From Lachnospiraceae bacterium JC7 (GTDB lineage: Bacteria; Bacillota; Clostridia; Lachnospirales; Lachnospiraceae): 64,000 nt of DNA. Within the stretch, counting starts at the first letter, position 1; each line of letters starts with the position of its first letter. Location: NCBI GenBank assembly GCA_000513555.1, contig ALYD01000004.1, forward strand, positions 62,001 to 126,000, given 5' to 3'. The notes below the pieces were generated by a model. That model made no database searches. It was not told the DNA's origin and saw only the letters and a program-made list of their open reading frames with translations. Below, piece by piece: positions 8,300 through 17,003 of the stretch. The position numbers and the translations under genes are program-made.

Positions 8300-9064
8300 T
8301 CAGGCAAGAACATCCTGCATGGAATAAAGCCCCGCTGCCTTACCGTTAAGGAACTTTGCGGCATTGAGAGCTCCGTTTGCAAAGATGGCTCTTGAATATG
8401 CTGTATGGTTAAATGTGATGACTTCGTCTTCACCGGCAAAGATTATGTCATGAACTCCTGCGATGGTTCCGCCACGGACAGCACTGATACCGATCTCATC
8501 ATGAGGTCTCTGCTGACGGCGGTCTGAACGGTCATAAACATAGTCAAGCTTGTTGTCGAGAGCTTCATTTACAGCATCTGCGATGGCTACAGCTGTTCCG
8601 GAAGGAGCATCCTGCTTTCTTCTGTGGTGCTGCTCTACTATGTCGATGTCGAATCCTCTCTCATAAAGCTTCTGTGCGGCTGTTTTTACTAGCTCCAGAA
8701 GAAGGTTCACACCTATGGACATGTTGGCACTTCTGAGTACAGGTGCCTTCTTTGAGATCTCCTTCACTCTGTCGAGCTGGGCTTCTGAAAGTCCTGTTGT
8801 GCACTGAACACAGGCAGCACCTGTCTTCTCAACATAATCTAAAAGCTTGTCTATGGCAGGAGCAACTGAGAAATCGATGATGACATCAAACTGTTCTGTG
8901 ACCTTATCGAAGCTGTCATATACAGGGAAGCCGAGAGCAGGATCATCGAGGTGATCTTCTCTGTCTATTCCCGCTACTATCTCGATGTCATCCATAGCCT
9001 TGGCACAATTTGCGACGTTCTTACACATTACACCCATGGCACCAAATAATAAAACCTTTGTCAT
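8300..9064 (-). CDS. dapB: 4-hydroxy-tetrahydrodipicolinate reductase
   Basis: Reduces the DapA product on the way to diaminopimelate and lysine. The 254-residue protein starts MTKVLLFGAMGVMCKNVANC, where the glycine-rich NAD(P) loop is slightly degenerate compared with GxxGxMG. The catalytic signature HHRRKQDAPSGTA is intact. The ATG at 9064 follows AAAGGAATGAATAT; an upstream in-frame extension lacks homology. It is downstream of dapA, but a terminator-like hairpin lies between them. Confidence 0.95.
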   Translation of the reverse strand: MTKVLLFGAMGVMCKNVANCAKAMDDIEIVAGIDREDHLDDPALGFPVYDSFDKVTEQFDVIIDFSVAPAIDKLLDYVEKTGAACVQCTTGLSEAQLDRVKEISKKAPVLRSANMSIGVNLLLELVKTAAQKLYERGFDIDIVEQHHRRKQDAPSGTAVAIADAVNEALDNKLDYVYDRSDRRQQRPHDEIGISAVRGGTIAGVHDIIFAGEDEVITFNHTAYSRAIFANGALNAAKFLNGKAAGLYSMQDVLA

Positions 9065-9085
9065 ATATTCATTCCTTTCCTTTAC

Positions 9086-9117
9086 AAAAACAGCAGTGAT
9101 CCTGTTGACCACTGCTG
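9086..9117 (-). terminator. Terminator-like hairpin between dapA and dapB
   Basis: CAGCAGTG pairs with CACTGCTG around an 11-base loop and is followed on the minus strand by TTTTTG. It lies directly before the dapB ribosome binding site. It may end part of the dapA transcripts and reduce dapB expression. Confidence 0.7.
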
Positions 9118-9138
9118 AAATAAACTTTTAGTTCCTGA

Positions 9139-10023
9139 TCAGAGAACTCCGAACTTTGTCATTTCATCCTTAAGAAGTGCCTTTGTCTTGTCAGAAGCCT
9201 CTGTAAGAGGAAGTCGAAGAGAACCTACATTCTTACCCTGAAGGTTAAGAGCTGCCTTTACAGGAATAGGATTTACTTCTGCGAAAAGAGCCTTGATAAG
9301 CGGAAATGCCTTGAGCTGTGCATCAAGAGAACCCTTGATATCTCCGTTGAACCACTTCTCGCAGATATCGTGAGTCTGCTTTGGCGCGATGTTTGAGAGT
9401 ACTGAAATAACTCCGGATCCGCCGAGAGCAAGAAGTGGAACCACCTCGTCATCGTCACCTGAATAAAGTGCGAAATCCTCATCAACGAGAGTCATGAGCT
9501 TGGTGCTCATTTCGATATTTCCTGTTGCGTCCTTTACACCTGCGATGTTCTTTACGTTCTTGTAAAGATATGCCATGGTCTCAGGCTGTATGGTAACACC
9601 TGTTCTGGACGGGATATTGTAAAGGATACAAGGAATGCTGATAGCCTCTGCAATAGTTGTGAAATGTCTGATCAGACCTTCCTGAGTTGCCTTGTTGTAG
9701 TATGGAGTAACGAGAAGAACTCCGTCAGCGCCTGCCTCTTCAGCCTGCTTTGAAAGCTCAACAGCAGTTGCTGTACAATTACTTCCTGTTCCGGCGATGA
9801 CAGGTATGCGGTGAGCTACCTTATCGATGATGAAACGTACAACGTCCATGTGCTCTTTCTCTGACATGGTTGACGCTTCGCCTGTAGTACCGCAGGCGAT
9901 GATTGCATCTGTGCCTCCTGCGATCTGTTCCTCTATGAGCTCTGTAAGTTTCTCGTAATTTACAGATCCATCCTCATTAAATGGAGTAATGAGAGCTACT
10001 CCTGCCCCTTTAAATATGGCCAT
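9139..10023 (-). CDS. dapA: 4-hydroxy-tetrahydrodipicolinate synthase
   Basis: Condenses pyruvate with aspartate semialdehyde, the first step specific to lysine and diaminopimelate. The 294-residue TIM barrel shows the CGTTGEASTMS substrate loop, the YYNKATQEGL segment with the catalytic tyrosine, YNIPSRTGVTI, and the Schiff-base lysine in AGVKDATG. GGAGGT lies 5 bases before the ATG. dapB follows on the same strand after an intervening hairpin. Confidence 0.96.
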   Translation of the reverse strand: MAIFKGAGVALITPFNEDGSVNYEKLTELIEEQIAGGTDAIIACGTTGEASTMSEKEHMDVVRFIIDKVAHRIPVIAGTGSNCTATAVELSKQAEEAGADGVLLVTPYYNKATQEGLIRHFTTIAEAISIPCILYNIPSRTGVTIQPETMAYLYKNVKNIAGVKDATGNIEMSTKLMTLVDEDFALYSGDDDEVVPLLALGGSGVISVLSNIAPKQTHDICEKWFNGDIKGSLDAQLKAFPLIKALFAEVNPIPVKAALNLQGKNVGSLRLPLTEASDKTKALLKDEMTKFGVL

Positions 10024-10082
10024 AACAACCTCCGTTATTTATGGTTTTTAGCATTAAACTTTTCCTATTATACAATATGATT

Positions 10083-10115
10083 TAAAAACAGGCGACAGAA
10101 AATCTGCCGCCTGTT
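10083..10115 (-). terminator. Intrinsic terminator after typA
   Basis: AACAGGCG pairs with CGCCTGTT, extended inward by CAGA/TCTG across one mismatch, and is followed on the minus strand by TTTTTAAAT. It lies about 100 bases past the typA stop. Confidence 0.8.
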
Positions 10116-10218
10116 ATACATTTTACTTATTATGACATAACCTGAGGTGTTTTTAATCGGTTTTAGTATTGATCCAAAATCAAAACGTCCCGGACAGCTT
10201 ATGCCATGAAGAAAGACA

Positions 10219-12054
10219 TTATCCGTTCTTTCTTGCGATGCCGGCTCTCTTTCTGAGAGTCGGATCGAGGATCTTCTTACGGATACGAAGGTTCTCAGGA
10301 GTTACCTCGAGAAGCTCGTCAGTATCGATGAAGTCGATGCACTGCTCGAGAGACATGATCTTCTTAGGTGTGAGCTTAAGTGCTTCGTCGGATGATGAAG
10401 TACGTGTGTTTGTAAGGTGCTTTGTCTTACATACGTTAAGCTCGATGTCCTCGGACTTAGGTGACTGACCGATGACCATACCTGAGTAAACCTTTTCACC
10501 AGGTCCGATGAAAAGAGTACCTCTTGCCTGTGCCTGGAAAAGACCGTATGTAACAGCCTCACCGTTCTCGAAGGCAATGAGTGAACCCTGGTGACGATAT
10601 GAAAGCTCACCTCTGAACTCGCCGTAGCCGTCGAACTCGGTATTGAGGATACCGTTACCCTTTGTATCTGTCATGAACTCGCCTCTGTATCCGATGAGAC
10701 CTCTTGAAGGGATATCGAACTCGAGACGTGTGTATCCTGTAGCGAGAGGGCTCATTCCGTTGAGAACACCCTTACGCTGTGTGAGCTTCTGGATAACTGT
10801 ACCTGTACATTCATCAGGAACATCGATGTAAGCGATCTCCATAGGCTCCATCTTCTTGCCCTGCTCGTTTGTCTTGAAGATAACCTCGGCCTTTGATACA
10901 GCGAACTCGAAGCCTTCACGACGCATAGTCTCGATAAGAACTGAAAGGTGAAGCTCACCACGTCCTGAAACCTTAAGTGTATCTGCTGAATCAGTCTCCT
11001 CTACACGGAGAGAAACGTCTGTCTGAAGCTCTCTCATGAGACGGTCACGGATATGTCTTGATGTAACGAACTTACCTTCCTGACCAGCAAGAGGAGAATC
11101 GTTTACGATGAAGTCCATAGAGATGGTTGGCTCAGTGATCTTCTGGAATGGAATAGCCTCTGCATCTCCTGTGATAACAGTGTCACCAACGTGGAGATCC
11201 TCGATACCTGAGATAGCAACGATCTCACCGCACTGTGCTTCCTGAACGTCTACTCTTCTGAGTCCGTCGAAGGTATAGAGCTTGGTGATTCTTACCTTGC
11301 TCTTCTTTGATGCATCGTGGTGGTTTACTACGAATGCCTCCTGATTGAGCTTGAGGGAACCGTTCTCGATCTTACCGATACCGATACGTCCTACGAACTC
11401 GTTGTAGTCGATGGTTGAAATGAGCATCTGAGTGTCAGCTTCAACATCTCCTTCAGGAGCAGGAATGTAATCAATGATAGCCTGGAAAAGAGGCTCCATA
11501 TCCTTTGCCTCATCCGAAAGCTTTGCCTTTGCGAAGCCTTCCTTTGATGATGCGTAAAGGAACGGGCAGTCGAGCTGCTCGTCAGAAGCATTGAGATCCA
11601 TCATAAGCTCGAGAACCTCATCTTCAACCTCTGTAGGACGAGCCTGTGGCTTGTCGATCTTGTTGATTACGCACATAACAGGAAGTCTGAGATCGAGAGC
11701 CTTCTGAAGTACGAATCTTGTCTGAGGCATAGGACCTTCGAAAGCGTCAACAAGGAGGATGGCACCGTCAACCATCTTCAGGATACGCTCAACCTCTCCA
11801 CCGAAGTCTGCGTGACCCGGAGTATCGATGATGTTGATCTTTGTGTCCTTGTAAGTAACAGCTGTGTTCTTTGAAAGGATGGTGATACCTCTCTCACGCT
11901 CCAGAGGGTTGGAATCCATTACACGGATGCCTACGTCCTGGTTGTCACGGAATACACCTGACTGCTTTAAAAGCTCATCGACAAGTGTTGTTTTACCATG
12001 GTCAACGTGAGCGATGATTGCGACGTTACGAATATTTTCTCTCTTCTGCTTCAT
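10219..12054 (-). CDS. typA: Translational GTPase TypA/BipA
   Basis: Ribosome-associated GTPase of the EF-G family, linked to ribosome assembly and stress or cold growth. The G domain shows AHVDHGKTTLVD (G1), DTPGHADFGGEV (G3) and NKIDKP (G4), followed by EF-G-like domains and the TypA-specific C-terminal domain. I take the ATG at 12054 (MKQKRENIRNVAIIAHVDH, 611 residues), 6 bases after GAGG. The longer open frame reads through the leader hairpin and is not credible as protein. It is preceded by an unusually long leader hairpin. Confidence 0.96.
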   Translation of the reverse strand: MKQKRENIRNVAIIAHVDHGKTTLVDELLKQSGVFRDNQDVGIRVMDSNPLERERGITILSKNTAVTYKDTKINIIDTPGHADFGGEVERILKMVDGAILLVDAFEGPMPQTRFVLQKALDLRLPVMCVINKIDKPQARPTEVEDEVLELMMDLNASDEQLDCPFLYASSKEGFAKAKLSDEAKDMEPLFQAIIDYIPAPEGDVEADTQMLISTIDYNEFVGRIGIGKIENGSLKLNQEAFVVNHHDASKKSKVRITKLYTFDGLRRVDVQEAQCGEIVAISGIEDLHVGDTVITGDAEAIPFQKITEPTISMDFIVNDSPLAGQEGKFVTSRHIRDRLMRELQTDVSLRVEETDSADTLKVSGRGELHLSVLIETMRREGFEFAVSKAEVIFKTNEQGKKMEPMEIAYIDVPDECTGTVIQKLTQRKGVLNGMSPLATGYTRLEFDIPSRGLIGYRGEFMTDTKGNGILNTEFDGYGEFRGELSYRHQGSLIAFENGEAVTYGLFQAQARGTLFIGPGEKVYSGMVIGQSPKSEDIELNVCKTKHLTNTRTSSSDEALKLTPKKIMSLEQCIDFIDTDELLEVTPENLRIRKKILDPTLRKRAGIARKNG

Positions 12055-12075
12055 TTTTGTACCTCGTATATTGAA

Positions 12076-12146
12076 TAAAACCCAGTCGCATAAAATATGC
12101 GAACTGAAAAGTTGAGTTTCAGAGCGCATAAGTTTTAGCGACTGGG
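12076..12146 (-). other. Long near-perfect hairpin before typA (terminator or attenuator)
   Basis: Four stacked paired segments (9, 5, 6 and 6 bp) form a stem of about 26 bp with small bulges and a 7-base loop. The base is CCCAGTCGC with GCGACTGGG. On the minus strand TTTTATTC follows at once, as in an intrinsic terminator, and the typA ribosome binding site comes shortly after. An internal GCATA/TATGC pairing offers an alternative fold. It could end the yigZ-like transcript or attenuate typA. Confidence 0.7.
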
Positions 12147-12184
12147 CTTAATATGCGCCTTGAGTACATACACTCAAAAAAATC

Positions 12185-12799
12185 CTACGCATTATACCAC
12201 CGGTGTTTATCGATTGCAAGAGAAATACTGCCACCGGACATTTCCTGTATTTGATTTTGAAATACTGAAAGCTTATCTTCTGGAACAAACCATGTCATGT
12301 TCACGTTATTTCCGTACTCTGCTTCAGCTTCGGTTATCCCTTCAGTTTCAGTAAAATATTTTATTTTTCCCACCAGTGTATAAGGAATCTCGGCAGTTGC
12401 CCTGTATCCTTCCACTGCTTCCAGCACTACTGCACTGTCGATGGCAGCCTTGCTGGCATTTGTATAGCTTCTGACCAGTCCTCCCGTTCCGAGAAGAGTT
12501 CCTCCGAAGTAACGGGTAACCACTATAAGCGCATCGTGTATCTCCTGTCCCTTCAGAACATTAAGTATGGGCATACCTGCGGTCTGGGAAGGTTCACCGT
12601 CATCAGACTGTTTTATGGTCTCGTAGTTGTCTCCCAGAACATATGCATAACAGTGATGACGGGCGTCATAGTATTTCTTTCTTATAGCTGCTATATGTTC
12701 CTGGGCTTCCTCTTCTGATTTTATAGGAAAGATCTCTCCTATAAAACGGGACTTCTTTTCTTCGTATTCACCTGTTGCGTATTCTTTTATATATCTCAT
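12185..12799 (-). CDS. YigZ/IMPACT family protein
   Basis: The 204-residue protein opens MRYIKEYATGEYEEKKSRFIG and has the family's core RHHCYAYVLG, SDDGEPSQTAGMPIL and TRYFGGTLLGTGGLVRSY. The C-terminal part matches the extra domain of bacterial YigZ proteins. IMPACT proteins affect translation stress signalling in eukaryotes, but the bacterial role is not settled. The ribosome binding site is weak (GGAT) and lies next to a perfect 10-bp hairpin, so initiation may be modulated. It lies between the class A PBP gene and typA on the same strand. Confidence 0.92.
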   Translation of the reverse strand: MRYIKEYATGEYEEKKSRFIGEIFPIKSEEEAQEHIAAIRKKYYDARHHCYAYVLGDNYETIKQSDDGEPSQTAGMPILNVLKGQEIHDALIVVTRYFGGTLLGTGGLVRSYTNASKAAIDSAVVLEAVEGYRATAEIPYTLVGKIKYFTETEGITEAEAEYGNNVNMTWFVPEDKLSVFQNQIQEMSGGSISLAIDKHRWYNA

Positions 12800-12813
12800 G
12801 CTTTATCCAATTA

Positions 12814-12838
12814 CACCCATCTCTTTACGAGATGGGTG
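12814..12838. repeat. Perfect 10-bp hairpin before the yigZ-like gene
   Basis: CACCCATCTC and GAGATGGGTG flank a 5-base loop between the PBP stop and the yigZ-like start. No T tract follows on either strand. It may be a processing or translation-control element. Confidence 0.5.
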
Positions 12839-12905
12839 CTTAAATCATATTTTTGCCAATGTCTCCTCCGACGATTCTCCGCGATGGATCTAAACAGACA
12901 AGCCG

Positions 12906-15533
12906 TTAATTCACTATGACTACCGGTGCTTCCACTCCTCCTGCAGGAGGTCTTCCGCTTGGACCGTATTCGTAGGTCTCGGCCTGAGTCTCAGCCTGGG
13001 TCTCAGTTATAACAGGAAGTGTTATCTGAGGGATAAGTGTTGCCTGATAATCAGAGTAGCTGTATCCGCTGTCGTCTGTTCCTCGATCCTCCTCATCAGG
13101 TATCTTGATACCGCCCCAGCTGTAGTGTACTTCACACTTGTCGGTCGGTTCTGTTCCTTCGGCAAAGTACTCTGTGATAACTGAGCTTCCGCGGAAATCA
13201 TGATAGCATCCGCCTGATGGAAGCTTTCCTGACTTTCGACATACCTGGGCTGTAACGATTCCTGCCGGTTCATCAAAGCCTATATCAGGAAGTCCTTCGT
13301 GTATCCTCTGCATGATATTGCGCCAGATATCCTTATGGAAACCGGAACCGCCGTTATACTCTCCGCTGGCGTTATCGATAAGAGGCTGATTTTCATCACA
13401 TCCTCCCCAGACACCTGCAGTGTAATATGGAGAAAATCCGACGAACCAGATATCAACATCCTTTGTGGTGGTACCGGACTTTCCTGCAAGGCTCATTCCG
13501 TCGAAGTGAGCTCTTGTTGAAGTTGAGTTGACGTTTATGGTCGCAGCATATGCTCTGTTCGGAAGCATCGACTGACTCATGGCGTCAGTGAGAAGGAAAG
13601 CTGTGGTCTCCTTCATGGCCTGTCTCGGCTCATCCAGTGTTGTGTCAATGATCACATTTCCGTCCTGATCCACTATCTTCGTGAAGAACTTTGCCTTGTT
13701 GAAGGTTCCGTTGTTCGCAATGGTGGCAAAGGCCTGAGTGAGTTCAAGGTTGGTTACACCGTTTGTTAGACCGCCCAGTGCGAGGGCCGGATTCTCATCC
13801 TCATCCACGAGAGAGGTTATGCCGAGATTTTCCGCATAGAGACGGCCCTTGTGAGGGTCAAGCTGCTCCATGAGACATCTTACTGCAACGATGTTAAGTG
13901 AGTATATGATACCGTCACGTATGGTCTGATATCCGAGATATCCCTTACTGTACCAGTTCTTGAAGGTCTTCTCTCCTATTGAATAGCTTCCGTCATAGTA
14001 GCTTGAAGCGAGTGTCGCTCCGTAAAGATCTATAGCCGGTGCAAAACTGGAGATGACCTTGAAGGTGGAACCGGGCTGTCTCGGTGTGTTTGTGGCACGG
14101 TTCAGTGAACGTGAGAAGAGCTTCTCTCCTCGTCCGCCGTTTATGGCCTTTACCTGTCCGGTATGCTGATCCATGAGCACGAAGGATACCTGAGGCTCCA
14201 GTGTGGTGAAAAATCTCTCCCCGAGGATAACATCCGTATCCGTAAGGAGCTCAGACTTGTATTCTTCGATATATGTCTTTGCAGCTTCCTCTGACTTGTA
14301 AAGTCCGTTAAAGGAAATTCCTCTTACTTCTCTTATATAGCGGCTCAGATCCCTTTCTGAATAGTTGACCACTGTTCCGTCTTCGTGACGGACTGTGAAT
14401 CTCCAGGTGATGGAATACTTGACCGTATCATAGTTTTCAGGATTGTTGACCTCTTCATCAACTATAGCCTGTAGTGCAGGGTTCTGGGTGGAATAGATGG
14501 TGAGTCCTCCAGAATAAAGTATATCTGTTGCTTTTTCCTTTGTATAGTCGAAACGGGTCTGGAGCTCCTCCACTACCTGCTCTGTAAGCTCATCAACAAA
14601 GTATGAATAAGGCTCCTCCACTGCTGCCGATTTCTGAATGTCTACATCCTTGATCCTTGAGTATACATCATCCGCCATGGCCATATCATACTGGGCTTCC
14701 GTGATGTATCCCTGCTTCAGCATGTTTGAAAGGACCTGTGCACGTCTGTCCGCATTCTTTTCCGGATGTGTGATAGGGTTCAATGCAGACGGATTCTTCG
14801 TGATGGCTGCAATTACGGCACATTCTGAAAGAGTGAGTGTATTGACTTCCTTATTAAAGTATCTTCTCGCCGCGACCTTTACTCCAAGAGTGTTGGCACC
14901 GAGGTTAATGGTGTTGAGATATGCGGTTATGATACTCTGTTTCAATTCTTCCTTCGGCATGTCAGGCTGGCTTTCGATCTCAAGGGCCAGATACTGCTCC
15001 TGGAACTTTCGTACATACTTCTGGAAGGTTCCCTCGTTTAATCCGCCGCCGAAGACATTGTTCTTGATAAGCTGCTGGGTAATAGTGGATCCTCCTCCGT
15101 CTGAGCTGTTGCTGGAAACAACGCCTCGGACTGCACGGAGTATGGATTTAATGTCTATACCGTTGTGCTCCCAGAATCGCTCATCCTCGATGGCCACGAA
15201 AGCGTTGATGAGATCCTTGGGAACCTGATCATAAGTAACTCTTTCTCTGTTGGAGCCGGCCTGTACGAGGGTGGCTGTGACATTACCTTCTGTGTCGAGA
15301 ACCTTGGAAGCATAGGCTGTTGGTCCCACATGAATGGATTTTATATTCGGTGCGGAATCTATGATTCCCTGAAACATACCGAAGCCCAGTGCTGCCGCAA
15401 GTATACCTCCCGACAGAGCGCCCAGGATAAGAGCCATCTGGAAAAAGTAGGATATGCGTCGTCCAACCTTTCCTTTGGTGTCGTCCAAAGAATCGAGAGT
15501 TTTATCTATATTATATCTAGTGTATTTTGTCAT
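12906..15533 (-). CDS. Class A penicillin-binding protein (PBP1A type)
   Basis: Bifunctional cell-wall synthase anchored in the membrane. It has a short cytoplasmic N-terminus and one helix near residues 28-55. The GT51 glycosyltransferase follows (AIEDERFWEHNGIDI, GGSTITQQLIKNN), then the transpeptidase with serine motif RQPGSTFKV, NGVTNLELTQAFATIANNG and SGTTTKDVDIWFVGFS (KS/T-G motif as KSGTT). The C-terminus is a flexible, outward-facing Thr/Gln/Glu-rich tail. 875 residues is normal. It has its own promoter and no apparent partner. Confidence 0.96.
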   Translation of the reverse strand: MTKYTRYNIDKTLDSLDDTKGKVGRRISYFFQMALILGALSGGILAAALGFGMFQGIIDSAPNIKSIHVGPTAYASKVLDTEGNVTATLVQAGSNRERVTYDQVPKDLINAFVAIEDERFWEHNGIDIKSILRAVRGVVSSNSSDGGGSTITQQLIKNNVFGGGLNEGTFQKYVRKFQEQYLALEIESQPDMPKEELKQSIITAYLNTINLGANTLGVKVAARRYFNKEVNTLTLSECAVIAAITKNPSALNPITHPEKNADRRAQVLSNMLKQGYITEAQYDMAMADDVYSRIKDVDIQKSAAVEEPYSYFVDELTEQVVEELQTRFDYTKEKATDILYSGGLTIYSTQNPALQAIVDEEVNNPENYDTVKYSITWRFTVRHEDGTVVNYSERDLSRYIREVRGISFNGLYKSEEAAKTYIEEYKSELLTDTDVILGERFFTTLEPQVSFVLMDQHTGQVKAINGGRGEKLFSRSLNRATNTPRQPGSTFKVISSFAPAIDLYGATLASSYYDGSYSIGEKTFKNWYSKGYLGYQTIRDGIIYSLNIVAVRCLMEQLDPHKGRLYAENLGITSLVDEDENPALALGGLTNGVTNLELTQAFATIANNGTFNKAKFFTKIVDQDGNVIIDTTLDEPRQAMKETTAFLLTDAMSQSMLPNRAYAATINVNSTSTRAHFDGMSLAGKSGTTTKDVDIWFVGFSPYYTAGVWGGCDENQPLIDNASGEYNGGSGFHKDIWRNIMQRIHEGLPDIGFDEPAGIVTAQVCRKSGKLPSGGCYHDFRGSSVITEYFAEGTEPTDKCEVHYSWGGIKIPDEEDRGTDDSGYSYSDYQATLIPQITLPVITETQAETQAETYEYGPSGRPPAGGVEAPVVIVN

Positions 15534-15572
15534 TACTTCCTGCCTAACTAAAAAATTACAGTCTTATGCTTG

Positions 15573-15601
15573 ATTATACAGTTCCCGCAAATTGTATGCA
15601 A
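15573..15601 (-). promoter_or_regulatory. Class A PBP promoter
   Basis: On the minus strand TTGCAT (15596-15601) and a perfect TATAAT (15573-15578) are 17 bases apart, about 40 bases before the start codon. Confidence 0.75.
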
Positions 15602-15639
15602 TGCCATCACACTTACAAATTCATGTCAGTTGATTCTGT

Positions 15640-15670
15640 AAATAAAAGAAGAACCGGCATTTCTGCCGGC
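15640..15670 (-). terminator. Intrinsic terminator after the RpiB-like gene
   Basis: A 7-bp GC-rich stem (GCCGGCA with TGCCGGT, 4-base loop), followed on the minus strand by TCTTCTTTTATTT. Confidence 0.75.
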
Positions 15671-15704
15671 TCCCCGTAGATTAAGAAGGATACGTCATAA
15701 AAAA

Positions 15705-16346
15705 TCAGTCTACAAGAGACTTGATATAAGCTCCGATCTTCTCATCCTTGCAGTTTGCGAAGAAAAGCTCCTTGAAGTGCTCACCCTTGAATGCGCCCTT
15801 TACAAGTTCAGGATCAAGCTCCTTGAGGACCTCTACCAGATCCTGTCTCAGAGTGTGCTTACGAACCTCGTCAAGGATCTTCTTGTTTCTCTGCTCAGGC
15901 TCACGTCTCTCTGGTGGATATCCGCCTCCGAATGGCTGTGAAAAGAGCTTCTCGAAGATGTATACGAGGTTAAGGTCTCCGCCCCAGCCGAACTTCAGTG
16001 CGAAAGGAAGTGCTACTGCATTACCATCGTTGATCTGTGCAAATGTGAAAGCATCAAGTGCGTCCTCAACATGTCCGCAGATAACGCCGGGGAATGAGTT
16101 GAGTGCAAGCATAGCACCCTCTCCGGTTCCGCATCCCGTTACTACGAAATCTGCAGCTCCGCTGTTCAGAAGAACGGCTGCCAGTATTCCGTTCTGAACA
16201 TATGTGAGCTGTGCCTCGTCCTCGGCAGCGTACATGCCATAGTTATCTACAGTATAGCCCTTCTCATCTGCAACCTTCTTGAGAGAACCGTAGATCATGG
16301 CGTTCTTTGCTGCCTGAGAGTTCTCATTGATTAAAGCAATTCTCAT
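15705..16346 (-). CDS. RpiB/LacA/LacB family sugar-phosphate isomerase
   Basis: A cytoplasmic isomerase of the RpiB fold. It opens MRIALINENSQAAKN, has the substrate loop VVTGCGTGEGAMLALNSFPGV with the catalytic cysteine region, and contains DALDAFTFAQINDGNAVALP. At 213 residues it is about 60 longer than classical RpiB, with an extra C-terminal helix-rich part (LRQDLVEVLKELDPELVKG). Ribose-5-phosphate may not be the substrate; longer relatives act on other sugar phosphates. It stands alone, so context does not help. Confidence 0.85.
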   Translation of the reverse strand: MRIALINENSQAAKNAMIYGSLKKVADEKGYTVDNYGMYAAEDEAQLTYVQNGILAAVLLNSGAADFVVTGCGTGEGAMLALNSFPGVICGHVEDALDAFTFAQINDGNAVALPFALKFGWGGDLNLVYIFEKLFSQPFGGGYPPERREPEQRNKKILDEVRKHTLRQDLVEVLKELDPELVKGAFKGEHFKELFFANCKDEKIGAYIKSLVD

Positions 16347-16479
16347 GATTTTTTATATCTCCTTGTTTATTTGGTTAACCGATTTACTAATGTTCATTTT
16401 AACTGATTTTGTCGGCAAAAACAAGGGGATTGTTGGTGAAATCATAAAATTGTATGACAAAAGACCGGATGTTTAAAAA

Positions 16480-16507
16480 GACAGCTAAGGATTTACTATA
16501 TATCCTT
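16480..16507 (-). terminator. Weak terminator at the end of the suf operon
   Basis: TAAGGAT pairs with ATCCTTA; the left arm includes the sufU stop codon. CTTTTTAAA follows on the minus strand after about 5 bases. The stem is short. Confidence 0.45.
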
Positions 16508-16973
16508 ACTGTTCGAACTTTCCGTCGTACTTGTCGATCTTTCCTTCATCCGCATCCTTGAAGATCTGGTCCATGGTATGCCAGCCGAGGACAGCACACT
16601 TGACTCTTGCAGGCATATGATGGATATCCTCAAGGATCCCGGCCTCCTCAAGCTCTTCCTTTTCCTCGGGAGTGATGGTGTCCTTTATCATCCTTAAAAA
16701 GATATCTGAAAGACGCAATGCCTCTTCCTTTGATTTTCCTATGATAAGGTCGCACATCATGTCGGCACTTGCCTGGGAAATGGCACAGCCGTCGCCGAAG
16801 AAGGAAGCCTCCTCTATGGTATTCTCATCATTGACCTTTATATAAAGGACCACATCATCACCGCAGCTTGGATTCACGCCTTCAAGAGAGAAGGTTGCAT
16901 CCTCCAGTTTGTACTTGTGTGTAGGATGAATGTTGTGATCTGTTAAGATTTCATTGTAAAAAGTGTTTGCCAT
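16506..16973 (-). CDS. sufU: SufU-type iron-sulfur scaffold / sulfur acceptor
   Basis: Zinc-bound partner that takes persulfide sulfur from SufS and passes it to the SufBCD scaffold in Firmicutes. It is 155 residues starting MANTFYNEILTDHN. The metal and sulfur ligands lie in NPSCGDD, GDGCAISQAS and RVKCAVLGW. I use the ATG at 16973 because GGAGG lies 6 bases before it; the ATG four codons upstream contains that site. It is the last gene of the suf operon, 30 bases after sufS. Confidence 0.94.
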   Translation of the reverse strand: MANTFYNEILTDHNIHPTHKYKLEDATFSLEGVNPSCGDDVVLYIKVNDENTIEEASFFGDGCAISQASADMMCDLIIGKSKEEALRLSDIFLRMIKDTITPEEKEELEEAGILEDIHHMPARVKCAVLGWHTMDQIFKDADEGKIDKYDGKFEQ

Positions 16974-17003
16974 TTTTTCCTCCATGAGTCGACATATGGG
17001 ATA

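Noticed and set aside
12055-12129. N-terminal extension of TypA by 25 residues
   Set aside because: It would translate the leader hairpin; MKQKRENIRNVAIIAHVDH is the usual family start and has a GAGG.
14638-15228. 196-codon open frame on the plus strand opposite the class A PBP gene
   Set aside because: It lies wholly antisense to a clear PBP coding region, has no ribosome binding site and its translation looks like no protein family.
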